A DNA stretch of 64,000 bases from Candidatus Contendibacter sp. Its GTDB lineage: Bacteria > Pseudomonadota > Gammaproteobacteria > Competibacterales > Competibacteraceae. Positions 31,623-42,726 of this stretch are shown here, one piece after another. The notes beneath the pieces are model-generated. The model was not told where the DNA came from, did not search any database, and saw only the letters and a program-made list of their open reading frames with translations. The DNA lies in assembly GCA_029624675.1 (NCBI GenBank), contig JARSSP010000028.1, forward strand, positions 47,753 to 111,752, in the 5' to 3' direction. The stretch's first letter is position 1; each line of letters starts with the position of its first letter. A program made the position numbers and the translations under genes.

Positions 31623-32231
31623 ATGAAAAAACTCGTTGTGATCGCCGCGACGTGCGCATTGCTCGGTTCCGCGACCGCCGCACTGGCCGCTGGCGACCCC
31701 ACCGCCGGCAAAACCAAGTCCGTTACCTGCGCGGCTTGCCACAGCGCGGATGGCAACAGCGCCGTGGCCCAGTATCCCAAGTTGGCGGGGCAAAGCGCCG
31801 ATTACCTCGTTAAGCAGCTTCAGGACTACAAGAGCGGCGCCCGCGCCAATCCGATCATGGCCGGCATGGTCGCGCCACTAAGTCCCCAAGACATGGAGGA
31901 CTTGGCCGCCTATTTCGCATCGCAACAGATCGCGCGCGGCGCGGCCGATCAGGCCCTGGCTCCGGTGGGTGGGGCTGTCTTCCGCGGTGGCAACCTGACC
32001 AGCGGCGTCTCGGCTTGCGCGGCTTGCCATGGCGCCACCGGAGCCGGCAATCCGGCCGCCAAGTTCCCGGCGATAGCCGGCCAGCACGCTGAGTACGTCG
32101 AGGCCCAGTTGAAGGCCTTCCGCGCCCTGGAACGCTCCAACGACGCCGGCCAAATGATGCGCGCCATCGCCGCCAAAATGACCGACCCGGAAATCAAGGC
32201 GGTGGCGTCCTACGTTCAAGGCTTGCAATAA
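31623..32231 (+). CDS. Cytochrome c4, di-haem
   Basis: A 202-residue exported di-haem cytochrome. The Sec signal ends near LAAG (residue 24). Two CAACH haem sites are at residues 36-40 and 132-136, each followed by its own cytochrome-c half with a distal Met (PIMAGMVAPL; NDAGQMMRAI). Cytochrome c4 carries electrons to terminal oxidases in the periplasm. A good ribosome site (CAGGAG) is 8 bases before the ATG. A strong hairpin terminator follows, so it is probably monocistronic despite the haem-maturation genes next to it. Confidence 0.95.
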   Translation: MKKLVVIAATCALLGSATAALAAGDPTAGKTKSVTCAACHSADGNSAVAQYPKLAGQSADYLVKQLQDYKSGARANPIMAGMVAPLSPQDMEDLAAYFASQQIARGAADQALAPVGGAVFRGGNLTSGVSACAACHGATGAGNPAAKFPAIAGQHAEYVEAQLKAFRALERSNDAGQMMRAIAAKMTDPEIKAVASYVQGLQ

Positions 32232-32274
32232 GAACCCGGTCGAACCGGACTGAATGCCCCTGATGGGGCCCTGG

Positions 32275-32301
32275 GGGTGGCTGATTGAGCCACCCTTTTT
32301 T
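32275..32301 (+). terminator. Rho-independent terminator after cytochrome c4
   Basis: An 8-bp perfect stem GGGTGGCT / AGCCACCC with loop GATTG is followed directly by six T residues. It begins 44 bases after the cytochrome c4 stop, so it fits an intrinsic terminator for that gene. Confidence 0.92.
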
Positions 32302-32405
32302 GTGCCTGGCGCGCCCCCAGGGGGTGAACGGATTCCAACGAGCCGAGTCATAAAGACCGTTTGCCATTTCGCCACCTGTCTCCCAGCCATCCCCGACCCT
32401 TTGTC

Positions 32406-34433
32406 GTGAGCGACACCATCACCGCGCGCAAACCCTCCCAACGCCGTACCTTGGGCTGGGTGTTGCTGGAATTCCTCGGTTCGATGAACCTGGCCATCAC
32501 CTTGCTGGTGGTGGTGGCCATCGCCTCGATTATCGGTACGGTGCTGCAACAGAACCAACCCTATCCGGACTACGCGCTCAAGTTCGGGCCATTCTGGTTT
32601 GAGGCGTTCGACCGCCTAGGCCTTTACGATGTGTATGGCGCCGTGTGGTTCATCGCCATTTTGGGATTTCTCGTTCTTTCCACCAGCGTTTGTCTCTATC
32701 GCCAGGTTCCCGGCATGGCGCGGGAGATGGTGCGGTTTCGCACCCAGGTTCGGCTGGAATCGCTGCGCGGGTTTCACCAGCGCGCCGAGTGGTGGTTGCC
32801 GGAGCGAGCTCCCCCCGGTGTGCTTGCGGAAGTCACCGGCGCGTTTCGCGCCCGTGGTTACCGCTGGCGGATCCAGGACCATGGTGACCATCAGGTAGCC
32901 GCGGCGATGAAGGGCCGTTACCAACGGCTGGGTTATCTGTTCACCCACGCGGCGGTGGTGGTGATCGGAATCGGCGGCCTGCTGGACGGCAACCTGTGGC
33001 TGAAGCTGAAGGAATGGCGCGGCGAGATCGTGGTCGAGACGCGGGACCTAGCCGCCCGCGACGTACCGCCGGTCAGTCGGTTGGTGCCTGGCGCGATCCC
33101 GTCGTTTCGCGGCAACATCATGTTGCCCGAGGGCAGCGCCGCCAGTTTCGTCTTCTTGCGGTTGCGCGATGGATTTCTGGTGCAGGAACTGCCATTCGCC
33201 ATCGAATTGAAGGACTTTCAGGTCGAGTACCACGCCACCGGCCAGCCCAAATCCTTCGTTAGCCAGGTGCGCATCCACGATCGGGAACATCTGGGCGACC
33301 AGCCGTTGGACGCGACCATCCGGGTCAATCATCCGCTGATCTATCGCGATTACGCCATCTATCAATCCGATTTCGGCGACGGCGGTTCCAAGCTGGAGTT
33401 GCGGCTCTGGCCACTGACCGGCGGCCGACTGGAGCCGGTCGATATCAAGGGCGAGGTGGGCGGCGCGCTCAAGGTGGCGGGACCCGCCGGACCGCTTGGT
33501 TTGGAATTGACCGAGTTTCGGCTGTTCAACCTGTTGCCGGAACCCGGCGCTCGGCCTGGCGACCGCAAGTTCCGCAATTTTGGTCCCAGCGTTGGGTTCA
33601 AGGCGCGCGACGCCGCCGGCGAGGCGCGCGAATACCTGAATTACATGGCACCGGTTCAATTGGAGGGCCGCTGGTTCTTCGTCAGCGGCGTCCGCGCCCG
33701 GTCAGGAGCGGAGTTTGTCTATCTGCACATTCCGGTGGACGCGAATAACAGCCCCGAACGCTTTTTGCGCTTCAACGCCCGGTTGCGCGACGAGGAGGGA
33801 CTGCGCGCGCTACTGGCGCGCGCGCCAATACCGACCGAAAATCCTGATTTCCAGCGCGATCTCAATCAGGTGCGCCTGAACCTGGTCGAATTGTTTATCC
33901 AGGGCGGTTTTGCGGCGGTGACGGAGCGCGCCCGCGCGGTGGTGCCCCCCGACCGGCTGCAAGAGGCGACGAAACTGTATTTGGAGATTCTGCGCGATAC
34001 CCTGGCGGAAGTTTTTATCGAGGTGTTGCGGGCGGAGGGGGTTAATCTGGAACAGGGGGTGGGCGAGCGCGAGGATGCGTTTTTCAACGACGCCTTGTCG
34101 GCCCTGGCCACGCTGCCGGTCTACGGTTCACTGTTTTATCTGCAACTGACCGGATTCCAGCAAGTAGAAGCCTCTGGCTTGCAGGTGACCCACAGCGGCG
34201 CGGTTGGCGTGGTCTACGCCGGCTTTGCGTTTCTGATCATCGGCGTTTTTCTCCTGTTTTATACTTCCCACCGTCGGCTGTGGGCCTGGATCGCCGCCGA
34301 GGAAGGCGGCTCGCGCTTGGTCCTGGCTGGCGCGGGCAACCGTCGCCAAGCGGAATTTGCCCGCGAGTTCGCCGTGCTGGAAGCGAGCCTGGCGCGGCGA
34401 CTAGGCGCGTCGGAGCCCCGCGCGGATAACTGA
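32406..34433 (+). CDS. resB: Cytochrome c biogenesis protein ResB
   Basis: The ResB (Ccs1) part of System II haem ligation, 675 residues from the GTG chosen here. N-terminal membrane helices include SMNLAITLLVVVAIASIIGT and YGAVWFIAILGFLVLSTSVC; a third follows at LFTHAAVVVIGIGGLL, then a large periplasmic domain and a last helix before RRLWAWI near the C-terminus. VLQQNQPYPDYALKFGPFWF is family-typical. A TTG at 32361 could start it instead; neither has a clear ribosome site. Together with CcsB it forms the haem exporter/ligase that matures cytochrome c4. Confidence 0.95.
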   Translation: MSDTITARKPSQRRTLGWVLLEFLGSMNLAITLLVVVAIASIIGTVLQQNQPYPDYALKFGPFWFEAFDRLGLYDVYGAVWFIAILGFLVLSTSVCLYRQVPGMAREMVRFRTQVRLESLRGFHQRAEWWLPERAPPGVLAEVTGAFRARGYRWRIQDHGDHQVAAAMKGRYQRLGYLFTHAAVVVIGIGGLLDGNLWLKLKEWRGEIVVETRDLAARDVPPVSRLVPGAIPSFRGNIMLPEGSAASFVFLRLRDGFLVQELPFAIELKDFQVEYHATGQPKSFVSQVRIHDREHLGDQPLDATIRVNHPLIYRDYAIYQSDFGDGGSKLELRLWPLTGGRLEPVDIKGEVGGALKVAGPAGPLGLELTEFRLFNLLPEPGARPGDRKFRNFGPSVGFKARDAAGEAREYLNYMAPVQLEGRWFFVSGVRARSGAEFVYLHIPVDANNSPERFLRFNARLRDEEGLRALLARAPIPTENPDFQRDLNQVRLNLVELFIQGGFAAVTERARAVVPPDRLQEATKLYLEILRDTLAEVFIEVLRAEGVNLEQGVGEREDAFFNDALSALATLPVYGSLFYLQLTGFQQVEASGLQVTHSGAVGVVYAGFAFLIIGVFLLFYTSHRRLWAWIAAEEGGSRLVLAGAGNRRQAEFAREFAVLEASLARRLGASEPRADN

Positions 34434-34475
34434 CTTTTCCTGGTTAACCCTTTAGTTGAGAGAGGACTGTCGGTC

Positions 34476-35654
34476 ATGGTGGTAACGCGCGAAGCGATGC
34501 TTGAACCCTGGGAGCAGCCGGCTTTTTGGCGGCGGCTGACGATTTGGGACGCGCTGTGGACGCTGCTGGCGGCGGTGGGAGCAATCTATGCCGGGTGGTT
34601 TTATCGGGCGGAGATGGATGGTTATGAGATCGCCATCCTGTTCGGCGGCGCCCTGGCGCTGATCGTCTGGGGCCTGTACTGGAAACCGGCGCGACTGTTC
34701 ACCCTGGCGGTGGCGTTGCTGGCGTTGCTGGCGTTGTGGCGGTATGGAACCGACTACGAGTCGCGCAAGAGCGTTTTCCTGCTCAAGTATTTCCTGGAAA
34801 GCCAAGCCGCGTTCATGTGGATGAGCGCGCTGTACGTCCTGGCGACTGTCGTCTATTTCGCCGCCCTGTTTAGCCGTTCCGAGTTCGTCGGTCAGACCGC
34901 GACCGCCTTGACCTGGAGCGCGACCGTGCTAGGGATGACCGGTCTGTTGACGCGCTGGCGCGAATCCTATCTGCTGGGCGCCGACATCGGGCACATTCCG
35001 GTCAGCAATCTCTATGAAGTGTTCATCCTGTTCGCGCTGATCACCGCGTTGTTGTACCTGTTTTACGAGGACCGGCATCGCACCCGCGCCATGGGTGGCT
35101 TCGCCCTGCTGGCGATCAGCGGAGCGGTCGCTTTTCTGTTGTGGTACACCTTCGACCGCGAGGCCCATCACATCCAGCCGCTGATTCCGGCCCTGCAAAG
35201 CTACTGGATGAAGATTCACGTGCCGGCCAACTTTATCGGTTACGGCGCTTTCGCCCTGGCGGCGATGCTGGGCGTGGCGTATCTGTTGCGCCAGCGCGCC
35301 GAGACGCGCCATCCCGATGGCCTGCTGGCCGTGGTGTTGCCCCCGCTGGAACTGCTGGACGACGTGATGTACAAGGCCATCGCCCTGGGTTTCGCCGCCT
35401 TCACCATCGCGACGATCCTCGGCGCGCTGTGGGCGGCGGAAGCGTGGGGTGGTTACTGGTCCTGGGATCCCAAGGAAACCTGGGCGCTGATCGTCTGGCT
35501 GAACTACGCCGCCTGGCTGCACCTGCGCCTGACCAAGGGCTGGCGCGGGGCGCCGATGGCCTGGTGGGCGGTGATCGGCCTGTTCGTCACCCTGTTCGCC
35601 TTTCTGGGCGTGAATATGTTCCTGTCCGGGCTACACTCCTACGGTACGCTCTAG
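34476..35654 (+). CDS. ccsB: Cytochrome c biogenesis protein CcsB (CcsA/CcmC/CcmF-like haem handler)
   Basis: A 392-residue polytopic inner-membrane protein. The haem-presenting tryptophan-rich loop WGGYWSWDPKETWALIVWL near 328-346 is complete, flanked by conserved histidines (WMKIHVPANFIGYG; AWLHLRL). Eight or so hydrophobic helices can be drawn. It exports haem and, with ResB, attaches it to CxxCH sites of apocytochromes. It begins 42 bases after resB with a GAGAGAGGA ribosome site. Confidence 0.96.
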   Translation: MVVTREAMLEPWEQPAFWRRLTIWDALWTLLAAVGAIYAGWFYRAEMDGYEIAILFGGALALIVWGLYWKPARLFTLAVALLALLALWRYGTDYESRKSVFLLKYFLESQAAFMWMSALYVLATVVYFAALFSRSEFVGQTATALTWSATVLGMTGLLTRWRESYLLGADIGHIPVSNLYEVFILFALITALLYLFYEDRHRTRAMGGFALLAISGAVAFLLWYTFDREAHHIQPLIPALQSYWMKIHVPANFIGYGAFALAAMLGVAYLLRQRAETRHPDGLLAVVLPPLELLDDVMYKAIALGFAAFTIATILGALWAAEAWGGYWSWDPKETWALIVWLNYAAWLHLRLTKGWRGAPMAWWAVIGLFVTLFAFLGVNMFLSGLHSYGTL

Positions 35655-35705
35655 GCCGATCCGCCGGGCCCTGTTCTCATTCTCCAAACCCGAGGCTTTC
35701 GTTAA

Positions 35706-36344
35706 ATGCCGCATTCACTCCGTCGCTTGCTGCTGGTTCTGTTGACCTGCGCGTTGCCGCTGGCCGTCGCCCGCGCCGTCGATCCGCCCGCGCCGCCCGC
35801 GTTCGAGGAAGGCAGGGATTACGTGCGCCTGCCGACGCCGATGCCGCCCGCCACGCCCGACAAAATCGAGGTAGTCGAGTTTTTCTCGTACACCTGCCCG
35901 CACTGTTACGATTTGGATCCGACCGTGCAAGCCTGGCTCCAGCGCAAGCCGGAGCACGTGACGTTCACGCGGATCGCGGTCGCTTTCGGCGCGAGCTGGG
36001 AGCCCAGCGCCCGCGCCTATTACGCCGCCGAGGCGCTGGGAGTAGCGGACAAGATGCACCAGCCCCTGTTCGATGCCATCCACCGGGACAAGCGCAAGCT
36101 GGGCAACGAGGACGAACTGGCGGCGCTTTTCGCCGAGCAGGGCGTGAATCAGGACGCTTTCCGCAAGGCCTACCAGTCGTTCCAGACCGAGACCCAGTTC
36201 CGGCGCGGCAACCAACTGGCTCAACGCTACGGGGTGCGCGGCGTGCCGACAGTGATCGTCGGTGGCCAATATGATGTGCGCTCGCCCCGAATTTTCGAAG
36301 TGGTGGATTTTCTGATCGCCAAGCTCGCCACGTCGCAGGGTTGA
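35706..36344 (+). CDS. dsbA: Thiol:disulfide interchange protein DsbA
   Basis: A 212-residue periplasmic oxidoreductase. Signal peptide to about residue 24 (VARA), thioredoxin-fold active site CPHC at 64-67 within EFFSYTCPHCYDL, and the cis-proline loop GVRGVPTVIVGG near 178-189. It introduces disulfides in exported proteins. Placement after ccsB suggests co-expression with cytochrome maturation, where CxxCH cysteines must be handled. Confidence 0.95.
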   Translation: MPHSLRRLLLVLLTCALPLAVARAVDPPAPPAFEEGRDYVRLPTPMPPATPDKIEVVEFFSYTCPHCYDLDPTVQAWLQRKPEHVTFTRIAVAFGASWEPSARAYYAAEALGVADKMHQPLFDAIHRDKRKLGNEDELAALFAEQGVNQDAFRKAYQSFQTETQFRRGNQLAQRYGVRGVPTVIVGGQYDVRSPRIFEVVDFLIAKLATSQG

Positions 36345-36357
36345 AGGCGGAACTGGA

Positions 36358-37161
36358 ATGACCGATCCCGCCCCGCCGCGGCGCCTGCGGTTGCTCAGCT
36401 ACAACATTCAGAGCGGGCTGACCACGCGCAAGTATTCCCAATATCTCACCCGCAGTTGGAAGCATCTGGTGCCGGTGCCGTCACGGATGACCAACCTTGA
36501 CGGCATCGCCCAGGTTCTGGCCGATTACGACCTAGTCGGCTTGCAGGAGGTGGACGCCGGCAGCCTGCGCAGCGGTTTCGTCAACCAGGTGAAGTACCTG
36601 GCCGATCAGGCCGGTTTCGCTCATGTGTTCGATCAATCCAATCGCAAGATCGGGATGATTTCCCAACATGGCAACGCGGTGCTGAGCCGGGTTCGGCCGG
36701 ATGCCATCGCCGAACACAAGCTGCCGGGGTTGCCGGGCCGTGGCGTGTTGGAGATCCAGTTCGGTTCCGGGGCGGACGCGCTGTACGTGTTGATCCTGCA
36801 CATGGCGCTGGGCCGGCGCGGTCGGTTGCGACAGATTGGTTTCTTGGCGGAGCGGGTGAGCGATTACCGCCATGTTATCCTGATGGGCGATTTCAACTGC
36901 GATTTGGCTAGCTCGGAAATGGCGGTGTTGCTGGAGACGGTCCGTCTGCGCGAGCCGGCGCCGGGTTTGCGCACCTTTCCTAGTTGGCAGCCGAGCCGCC
37001 AGTTGGATCACATCCTGGTGTCGTCTTCCATCGTGGTCGAACGGGTCGAAGTGTTGGACTGTGTCTTTTCCGACCATTTGCCGATTGCGATGGCGGTGCG
37101 CTTGCCGGAGTCGGTGTGCTTGGAGTGGGAGACGTGCCCGGTTACGATGCCGGCGGTGTGA
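36358..37161 (+). CDS. Endonuclease/exonuclease/phosphatase-family hydrolase
   Basis: A 267-residue EEP-fold protein. Seen: RLRLLSYNIQSGLTTRKYSQ at the start (Asn metal ligand), YDLVGLQEVDAG (Glu), LILHMALGRRGRLRQI, HVILMGDFNCDLASSEM (Asp/Asn) and the terminal QLDHILVSS plus FSDHLPIAMAV (catalytic Asp-His). Substrates in the family range from DNA to sphingomyelin and phosphoinositides, so no function is assigned. It follows dsbA by 13 bases and ends convergent with fcl. Confidence 0.88.
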   Translation: MTDPAPPRRLRLLSYNIQSGLTTRKYSQYLTRSWKHLVPVPSRMTNLDGIAQVLADYDLVGLQEVDAGSLRSGFVNQVKYLADQAGFAHVFDQSNRKIGMISQHGNAVLSRVRPDAIAEHKLPGLPGRGVLEIQFGSGADALYVLILHMALGRRGRLRQIGFLAERVSDYRHVILMGDFNCDLASSEMAVLLETVRLREPAPGLRTFPSWQPSRQLDHILVSSSIVVERVEVLDCVFSDHLPIAMAVRLPESVCLEWETCPVTMPAV

Positions 37162-37193
37162 CTCCTTGAACAGGTGGTCAAGGTCTTGCGCCC

Positions 37194-38221
37194 TTAGTCC
37201 CCCTGATACCAGGCATAGGTTTCCCGTAACCCAGCCACCAAGTCGATGCGCGCGCGCCAGCCGAGACCAGCCAGGCGGGAGACATCCAGTAATTTTTGGG
37301 GGGTGCCGTCGGGTTTCGTGGGGTCGTAGTCGATGGGACCGGTGTAGCCGACGAGGCCGGCGATCTGGTCGGCCAGTGCGCGGATGGTAATGTCGACACC
37401 CGTGCCGATGTTGATCAGATCGGTGGCGGTGGTGCGCAAGCCGATATGGACGCAGGCGGCGGCCATGTCGTCCACATGCAAGAATTCGCGCCGGGGAGCG
37501 CCGGTGCCCCAGATCGTCACGCGGGGCGCGGTGGGGGGATGCGGCGGGATGCCGAGACTGTGTTGGAGGTCGGCGGGGATCGGGCCGAAGCGGGCGACAT
37601 CGCGGGCGATGCCGACCCAGTTCTGGGCCTGGGCGAGCTTGGCGAGATGGAATTTGCGGATCAACGCGGGTAGGACGTGGGACGATTCCAGGTCGAAATG
37701 GTCGTTGGGGCCGTACAGGTTGGTCGGCATGACCGGGACATAGGCGGTCCCGTATTGCCGGTTGTAGGCGTCACACATCTCGACGCCGGCGATCTTGGCG
37801 ATGGCGTAGGGCGAGTTGGTCGGTTCCAGCGGACCGGTGAGTAGAGCGTCCTCGCGGATCGGCTGGGGCGCGAGTTTAGGGTAGATGCAGGAACTGCCCA
37901 GAAAAATCAGTCGCTGAACCCCGGCGAGGTAAGCTTGATGCAGCACCTGAGTCTGCATCGTCAGATTTTCGTAAATGAACTGGCCGCGCTGGACGTTATT
38001 GGCGTGGATGCCGCCGACCCTGGCGGCTGCCAGGAATACCACCTCGGGGCGGGTTTCGGCGAAGAAACGGGCCGTGGCGGCCTGATCAAGGAGGTCGAGT
38101 TCGGCGTGAGTGCGCAGGATCAGGTTGGCGTGCCCTTGCGCACGCAGGGCGCGCACTAGGGCGGAACCGACCAAGCCGCGATGGCCAGCCACGTAAATCT
38201 TGGGGTCAGCGTTCGAGACCA

Positions 38222-38222
<1 letters not shown>
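37194..38222 (-). CDS. fcl: GDP-L-fucose synthase
   Basis: A 342-residue short-chain dehydrogenase (Fcl/WcaG) that epimerises and reduces GDP-4-keto-6-deoxymannose to GDP-L-fucose. Seen: Rossmann motif [48 protein letters not shown] cut here into GSSCIYPK, and the [12 protein letters not shown] catalytic Tyr/Lys. The ATG overlaps the gmd stop by one base (TGATG), so it is co-translated with gmd. The open frame reaches further upstream only as a shadow of gmd. Confidence 0.96.
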
Positions 38223-39394
<1,172 letters not shown>

Positions 39395-39457
39395 TTAATT
39401 TGACTCCAAGAATCGCTTAATATCCCTTCCCAGGCGCGAGCGGCGAGAGGAACGACG

Positions 39458-40261
39458 ATGAATGCGGAATCCCTTAAGGAAGCGATTCGACGGGAACTGC
39501 CGGAAATGTTGCGGGCGGATCCGGCGTTGCGGGCTTATATTCTGGAACTGACCCGGCGGGAGTACGCCGACCGAACAGAGACTCAGGATCGGTTTTACGA
39601 CCTGCTGGGCGAGCTGCGTCGCGACCGGGAGGAGCAAACCCGCAAGTGGGATGAGCAGAACCGCAAGTGGGATGAACAGGCCCACCAATGGGGCGAGCAA
39701 AATCGTAAATGGGATGAGCTTCAGGCCGAATTGCGCCGCGACCGGGAAGAGCGCGCCCGAGAATGGGATGAATATAAGGATGAGCAGAACCGGCGATGGG
39801 AAGCGAACCAGGTGGAATTGCGGCGGTTGCATGAAGAGATCATGGCCCAGGCCCAAAAACACGAGCGGGGTATCGGCGCGTTGGGTTCGCGCTGGGGCTT
39901 GCAATCGGAAAAAGCGTTCCGCGACGCGCTGGCGGGGATTCTGGAACAGAACTTTGGGGTGCAGGTCGTCAATGTCAACGAGTACGATGATCAGGGCGAG
40001 GTGTTCGGACGACCCGATCAGGTGGAACTGGACGTGATCATCAAGAATGGCCTGCTATTGATCTGTGAACTCAAATCGTCCATCGACAAGGCGGGGATGT
40101 ACATTTTCGAGCGCAAGGCGCGATTTTACGAGCGGCGCCACCAGCGGACCGCGAACCGGTTGATCGTGATCTCGCCGATGGTCGACGCGCGGGCGCGGAA
40201 GGTGGCGGAGCGGCTGGGGATCGAAACCTACGGCGATTCCACCGAGGTGGAGGCGTTGTGA
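39458..40261 (+). CDS. Coiled-coil protein with C-terminal PD-(D/E)XK nuclease-like domain (DUF3782 type)
   Basis: A 267-residue protein in two parts. Residues about 45-130 are very hydrophilic with a heptad repeat of RKWDEQN type repeated about four times at 62-90, predicting a long coiled coil. Residues about 145-265 hold a restriction-endonuclease-like core: the [16 protein letters not shown] strand with Asp, then [11 protein letters not shown] giving the E-x-K. Such proteins are common in bacteria with many repeats and mobile genes; function unknown, no partner modification enzyme is nearby. It lies alone, divergent from gmd and ahead of rfbF. Confidence 0.75.
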   Translation: MNAESLKEAIRRELPEMLRADPALRAYILELTRREYADRTETQDRFYDLLGELRRDREEQTRKWDEQNRKWDEQAHQWGEQNRKWDELQAELRRDREERAREWDEYKDEQNRRWEANQVELRRLHEEIMAQAQKHERGIGALGSRWGLQSEKAFRDALAGILEQNFGVQVVNVNEYDDQGEVFGRPDQVELDVIIKNGLLLICELKSSIDKAGMYIFERKARFYERRHQRTANRLIVISPMVDARARKVAERLGIETYGDSTEVEAL

Positions 40262-40313
40262 GGGGGTCGGCTCAAGCCATTCGCCATTCACCGTTCGTTT
40301 TTCGCCTACCTTT

Positions 40314-41084
40314 ATGAAAGCAGTCATCCTTGCTGGTGGTCTCGGCACCCGGCTTAGTGAAGAAACAATGGTGAAGCCCAAACCGATGGTGGAAATCGGC
40401 GGGCGACCGATCCTGTGGCACATCATGAAGCTCTATTCTGCCCATGGGGTGAATGACTTCATCATCTGCTGCGGCTACAAGGGTTATCTGATCAAGGAAT
40501 ATTTCGCCAATTATTTCCTGCACATGTCAGACGTGACCTTTGATATGCGCGCCAATACCATGCGGGTGCACGAGCAACACGCCGAGCCGTGGCGGGTGAC
40601 GCTGGTGGACACCGGCGATGAGACCTTGACCGGCGGGCGGCTCCGGCGCGTGGCCTCCTATGTGCGGGATGAGGACGCCTTTTGTTTTACCTATGGCGAC
40701 GGCTTGAGCGATGTCGATATCACCGCGCTGATCGCCTTTCACGGGGCGCATGGCCGATGGGCGACGGTTACCGCCGTCCAGCCGCCCGGCCGCTATGGCG
40801 CTCTCGAACGATCCGGCGACCAGGTGACCGGTTTCACCGAGAAACCCCGAGGCGATGGGGGACTGATCAACGGCGGCTTTTTTGTCCTGGCGCCGCGCTG
40901 TCTTGATCTTATCGAGGGCGACGAGACTTCCTGGGAAGGTCAGCCCCTGGTGCAACTCGCCCGCCTGGGCCAGATGATGGCCTTCGAGCACCGGGGGTTC
41001 TGGCAACCGATGGACACCTTGCGCGACAAGAACCACCTGGAAGCCCTGTGGGAGTCCGGACGGGCGCCGTGGAAAATCTGGTGA
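40314..41084 (+). CDS. rfbF: Glucose-1-phosphate cytidylyltransferase
   Basis: A 256-residue nucleotidyltransferase making CDP-glucose. Seen: [20 protein letters not shown] (activation loop), [33 protein letters not shown] (metal Asp), [20 protein letters not shown] and the terminal [20 protein letters not shown]. This is the first step to CDP-6-deoxyhexoses. Overlaps rfbG as GTGA. Confidence 0.96.
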   Translation: MKAVILAGGLGTRLSEETMVKPKPMVEIGGRPILWHIMKLYSAHGVNDFIICCGYKGYLIKEYFANYFLHMSDVTFDMRANTMRVHEQHAEPWRVTLVDTGDETLTGGRLRRVASYVRDEDAFCFTYGDGLSDVDITALIAFHGAHGRWATVTAVQPPGRYGALERSGDQVTGFTEKPRGDGGLINGGFFVLAPRCLDLIEGDETSWEGQPLVQLARLGQMMAFEHRGFWQPMDTLRDKNHLEALWESGRAPWKIW

Positions 41085-42166
41085 ACCTTCATCCTGCGTT
41101 TTGGCGGGATCGCTCGGTATTGGTCACCGGCCATACCGGCTTCAAGGGTGGCTGGCTGGTGTTGTGGCTGCATCGGCTGGGCGCCCAGGTGCATGGCTAT
41201 GCGCTCGATCCGCCGACCGATCCCAGCCTGTTCGAGGTCGCTGGGGTGGAGGCGGTGCTGGCGTCGGAGACCCGGGCAGATCTGGCCGATACGGAACAAC
41301 TGACTGCGACCTTTCGCCGGGTTCAGCCCGAGGTCGTCTTTCATCTGGCGGCCCAACCCCTGGTGCGGGCGAGTTACGCCGATCCGCTGGGGACACTGGT
41401 CTGCAACGTGCTGGGCACGGCGCGCGTGCTGGAAGCAGCGCGGATGTGCGATGCCTTGCGCGCCCTGGTGCTGATCACCACCGACAAGGTATATGAGAAT
41501 CGCGAATGGCGGTATCCCTATCGGGAGGTGGATCCGCTGGGCGGTCACGATCCGTACAGCGCCAGCAAGGCGGCGGCGGAGCTGGTGGCGGCGAGTTATC
41601 GGGCGAGTTTCTTCACCGGACCCACGGGACATCCGGCGCGGGTGGCGACGGCCCGGGCCGGCAACGTCATCGGCGGGGGGGATTGGGCCGTTGACCGGTT
41701 GGCGCCGGATTGCGTGCGGGCCTTCGTGAAACAGGAGCCGGTCGAGTTGCGTTTTCCGCACGCGGTGCGGCCCTGGCAGCATGTGTTGGAGCCGCTGGCC
41801 GGCTATCTGCGACTGGCCGAGCGCCTGCTGGCCCCGAGCGGCGAGTCCCTGGCCCGGGCCTGGAATTTTGGACCAGACGCCAGCGGCGACGCCACCGTGG
41901 GCGAAGTGGCCGAAACCCTGGCGCGGTTGTGGGGCGCGGGCGCGCGGGTGGGGTCTGCGCCGTCCGCCGATCACCCGCATGAAGCCGGTCTGCTCCGTCT
42001 CGACAGCACCATGGCCCGCACCGTGCTCGACTGGCAGCCGCGCTGGTCGCTGGCGCTGGCGCTGGCGCAAACCGTGGCCTGGTATCAGGCCTGGATGCGG
42101 GGCGCCGATATGACCGCTTTCAGCGTCGCGCAAATCCACGCTTACGAAACGACCGGTTCGACATGA
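41081..42166 (+). CDS. rfbG: CDP-glucose 4,6-dehydratase
   Basis: A 361-residue SDR dehydratase giving CDP-4-keto-6-deoxyglucose. Seen: [68 protein letters not shown] with Tyr/Lys, and [19 protein letters not shown] 41081 was chosen because it overlaps the rfbF stop (GTGA) and gives the usual short N-terminus; in-frame GTGs at 41048 and 41069 lie inside rfbF. Confidence 0.95.
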   Translation: MNLHPAFWRDRSVLVTGHTGFKGGWLVLWLHRLGAQVHGYALDPPTDPSLFEVAGVEAVLASETRADLADTEQLTATFRRVQPEVVFHLAAQPLVRASYADPLGTLVCNVLGTARVLEAARMCDALRALVLITTDKVYENREWRYPYREVDPLGGHDPYSASKAAAELVAASYRASFFTGPTGHPARVATARAGNVIGGGDWAVDRLAPDCVRAFVKQEPVELRFPHAVRPWQHVLEPLAGYLRLAERLLAPSGESLARAWNFGPDASGDATVGEVAETLARLWGAGARVGSAPSADHPHEAGLLRLDSTMARTVLDWQPRWSLALALAQTVAWYQAWMRGADMTAFSVAQIHAYETTGST

Positions 42167-42726
42167 GTTCCCGTTTTGAGATCCTCGATACGCCGATCCC
42201 CGGCGTGAAACGAATTCAGCGCCAGCCCCTCGGCGACCACCGGGGCTATTTTGAACGCCTGTTTTGCGCGCGAGAGTTGCAGCCGCTGCTGGCGGGCCGG
42301 AGCATCGTGCAAATCAACCACAGCCTGACCAGTCGGCGTGGCGCGGTGCGGGGCCTGCACTTTCAGCATCCCCCTCATGCCGAGATCAAGATCGTGAGTT
42401 GTCTGCGCGGCGAGGTATTCGATGTCGCCGTCGACCTGCGCCAGGGTTCCGCGACTTTTCTGCACTGGCACGCCGCCATCCTGAGCGCCGACAACCACCA
42501 AACCCTGTTGATCCCCGAAGGTTGCGCCCACGGATTTCAGGCCTTGGAGCCGGAGAGTGAGCTGCTGTACTTGGTTACTGCGTTCTACGCACCGGAGGCG
42601 GAAGAGGGACTCCGGTATGACGATCCTCGTTTGGCTATCGCCTGGCCGCTGCCCGTGACTGATCTGTCCCTGCGCGATCAACATCATCCACTAATCAATG
42701 CCGATTTTTCGGGATTGCGGCTGTGA
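42163..42726 (+). CDS. RfbC-like sugar 3,5-epimerase (CDP-sugar pathway)
   Basis: A 187-residue cupin of the dTDP-4-dehydrorhamnose 3,5-epimerase family. Seen: DHRGYFERLFCARELQPLL, INHSLTSRRGAVRGLHFQHP with the catalytic His, GEVFDVAVDLRQGSATF and PEGCAHGFQALEPESELLYL. Because the preceding genes make CDP-4-keto-6-deoxyglucose, it most likely epimerises that intermediate. ATGA overlap with rfbG; its stop overlaps the following GTG. Exact stereochemistry of the product unknown. Confidence 0.88.
   Translation: MSSRFEILDTPIPGVKRIQRQPLGDHRGYFERLFCARELQPLLAGRSIVQINHSLTSRRGAVRGLHFQHPPHAEIKIVSCLRGEVFDVAVDLRQGSATFLHWHAAILSADNHQTLLIPEGCAHGFQALEPESELLYLVTAFYAPEAEEGLRYDDPRLAIAWPLPVTDLSLRDQHHPLINADFSGLRL

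Noticed and set aside
40940..42139. Minus-strand open frame of 399 codons opposite rfbG
   Set aside because: rfbG has all SDR motifs; the antisense frame has none and is rich in Arg, Gly and Pro as expected for shadows.
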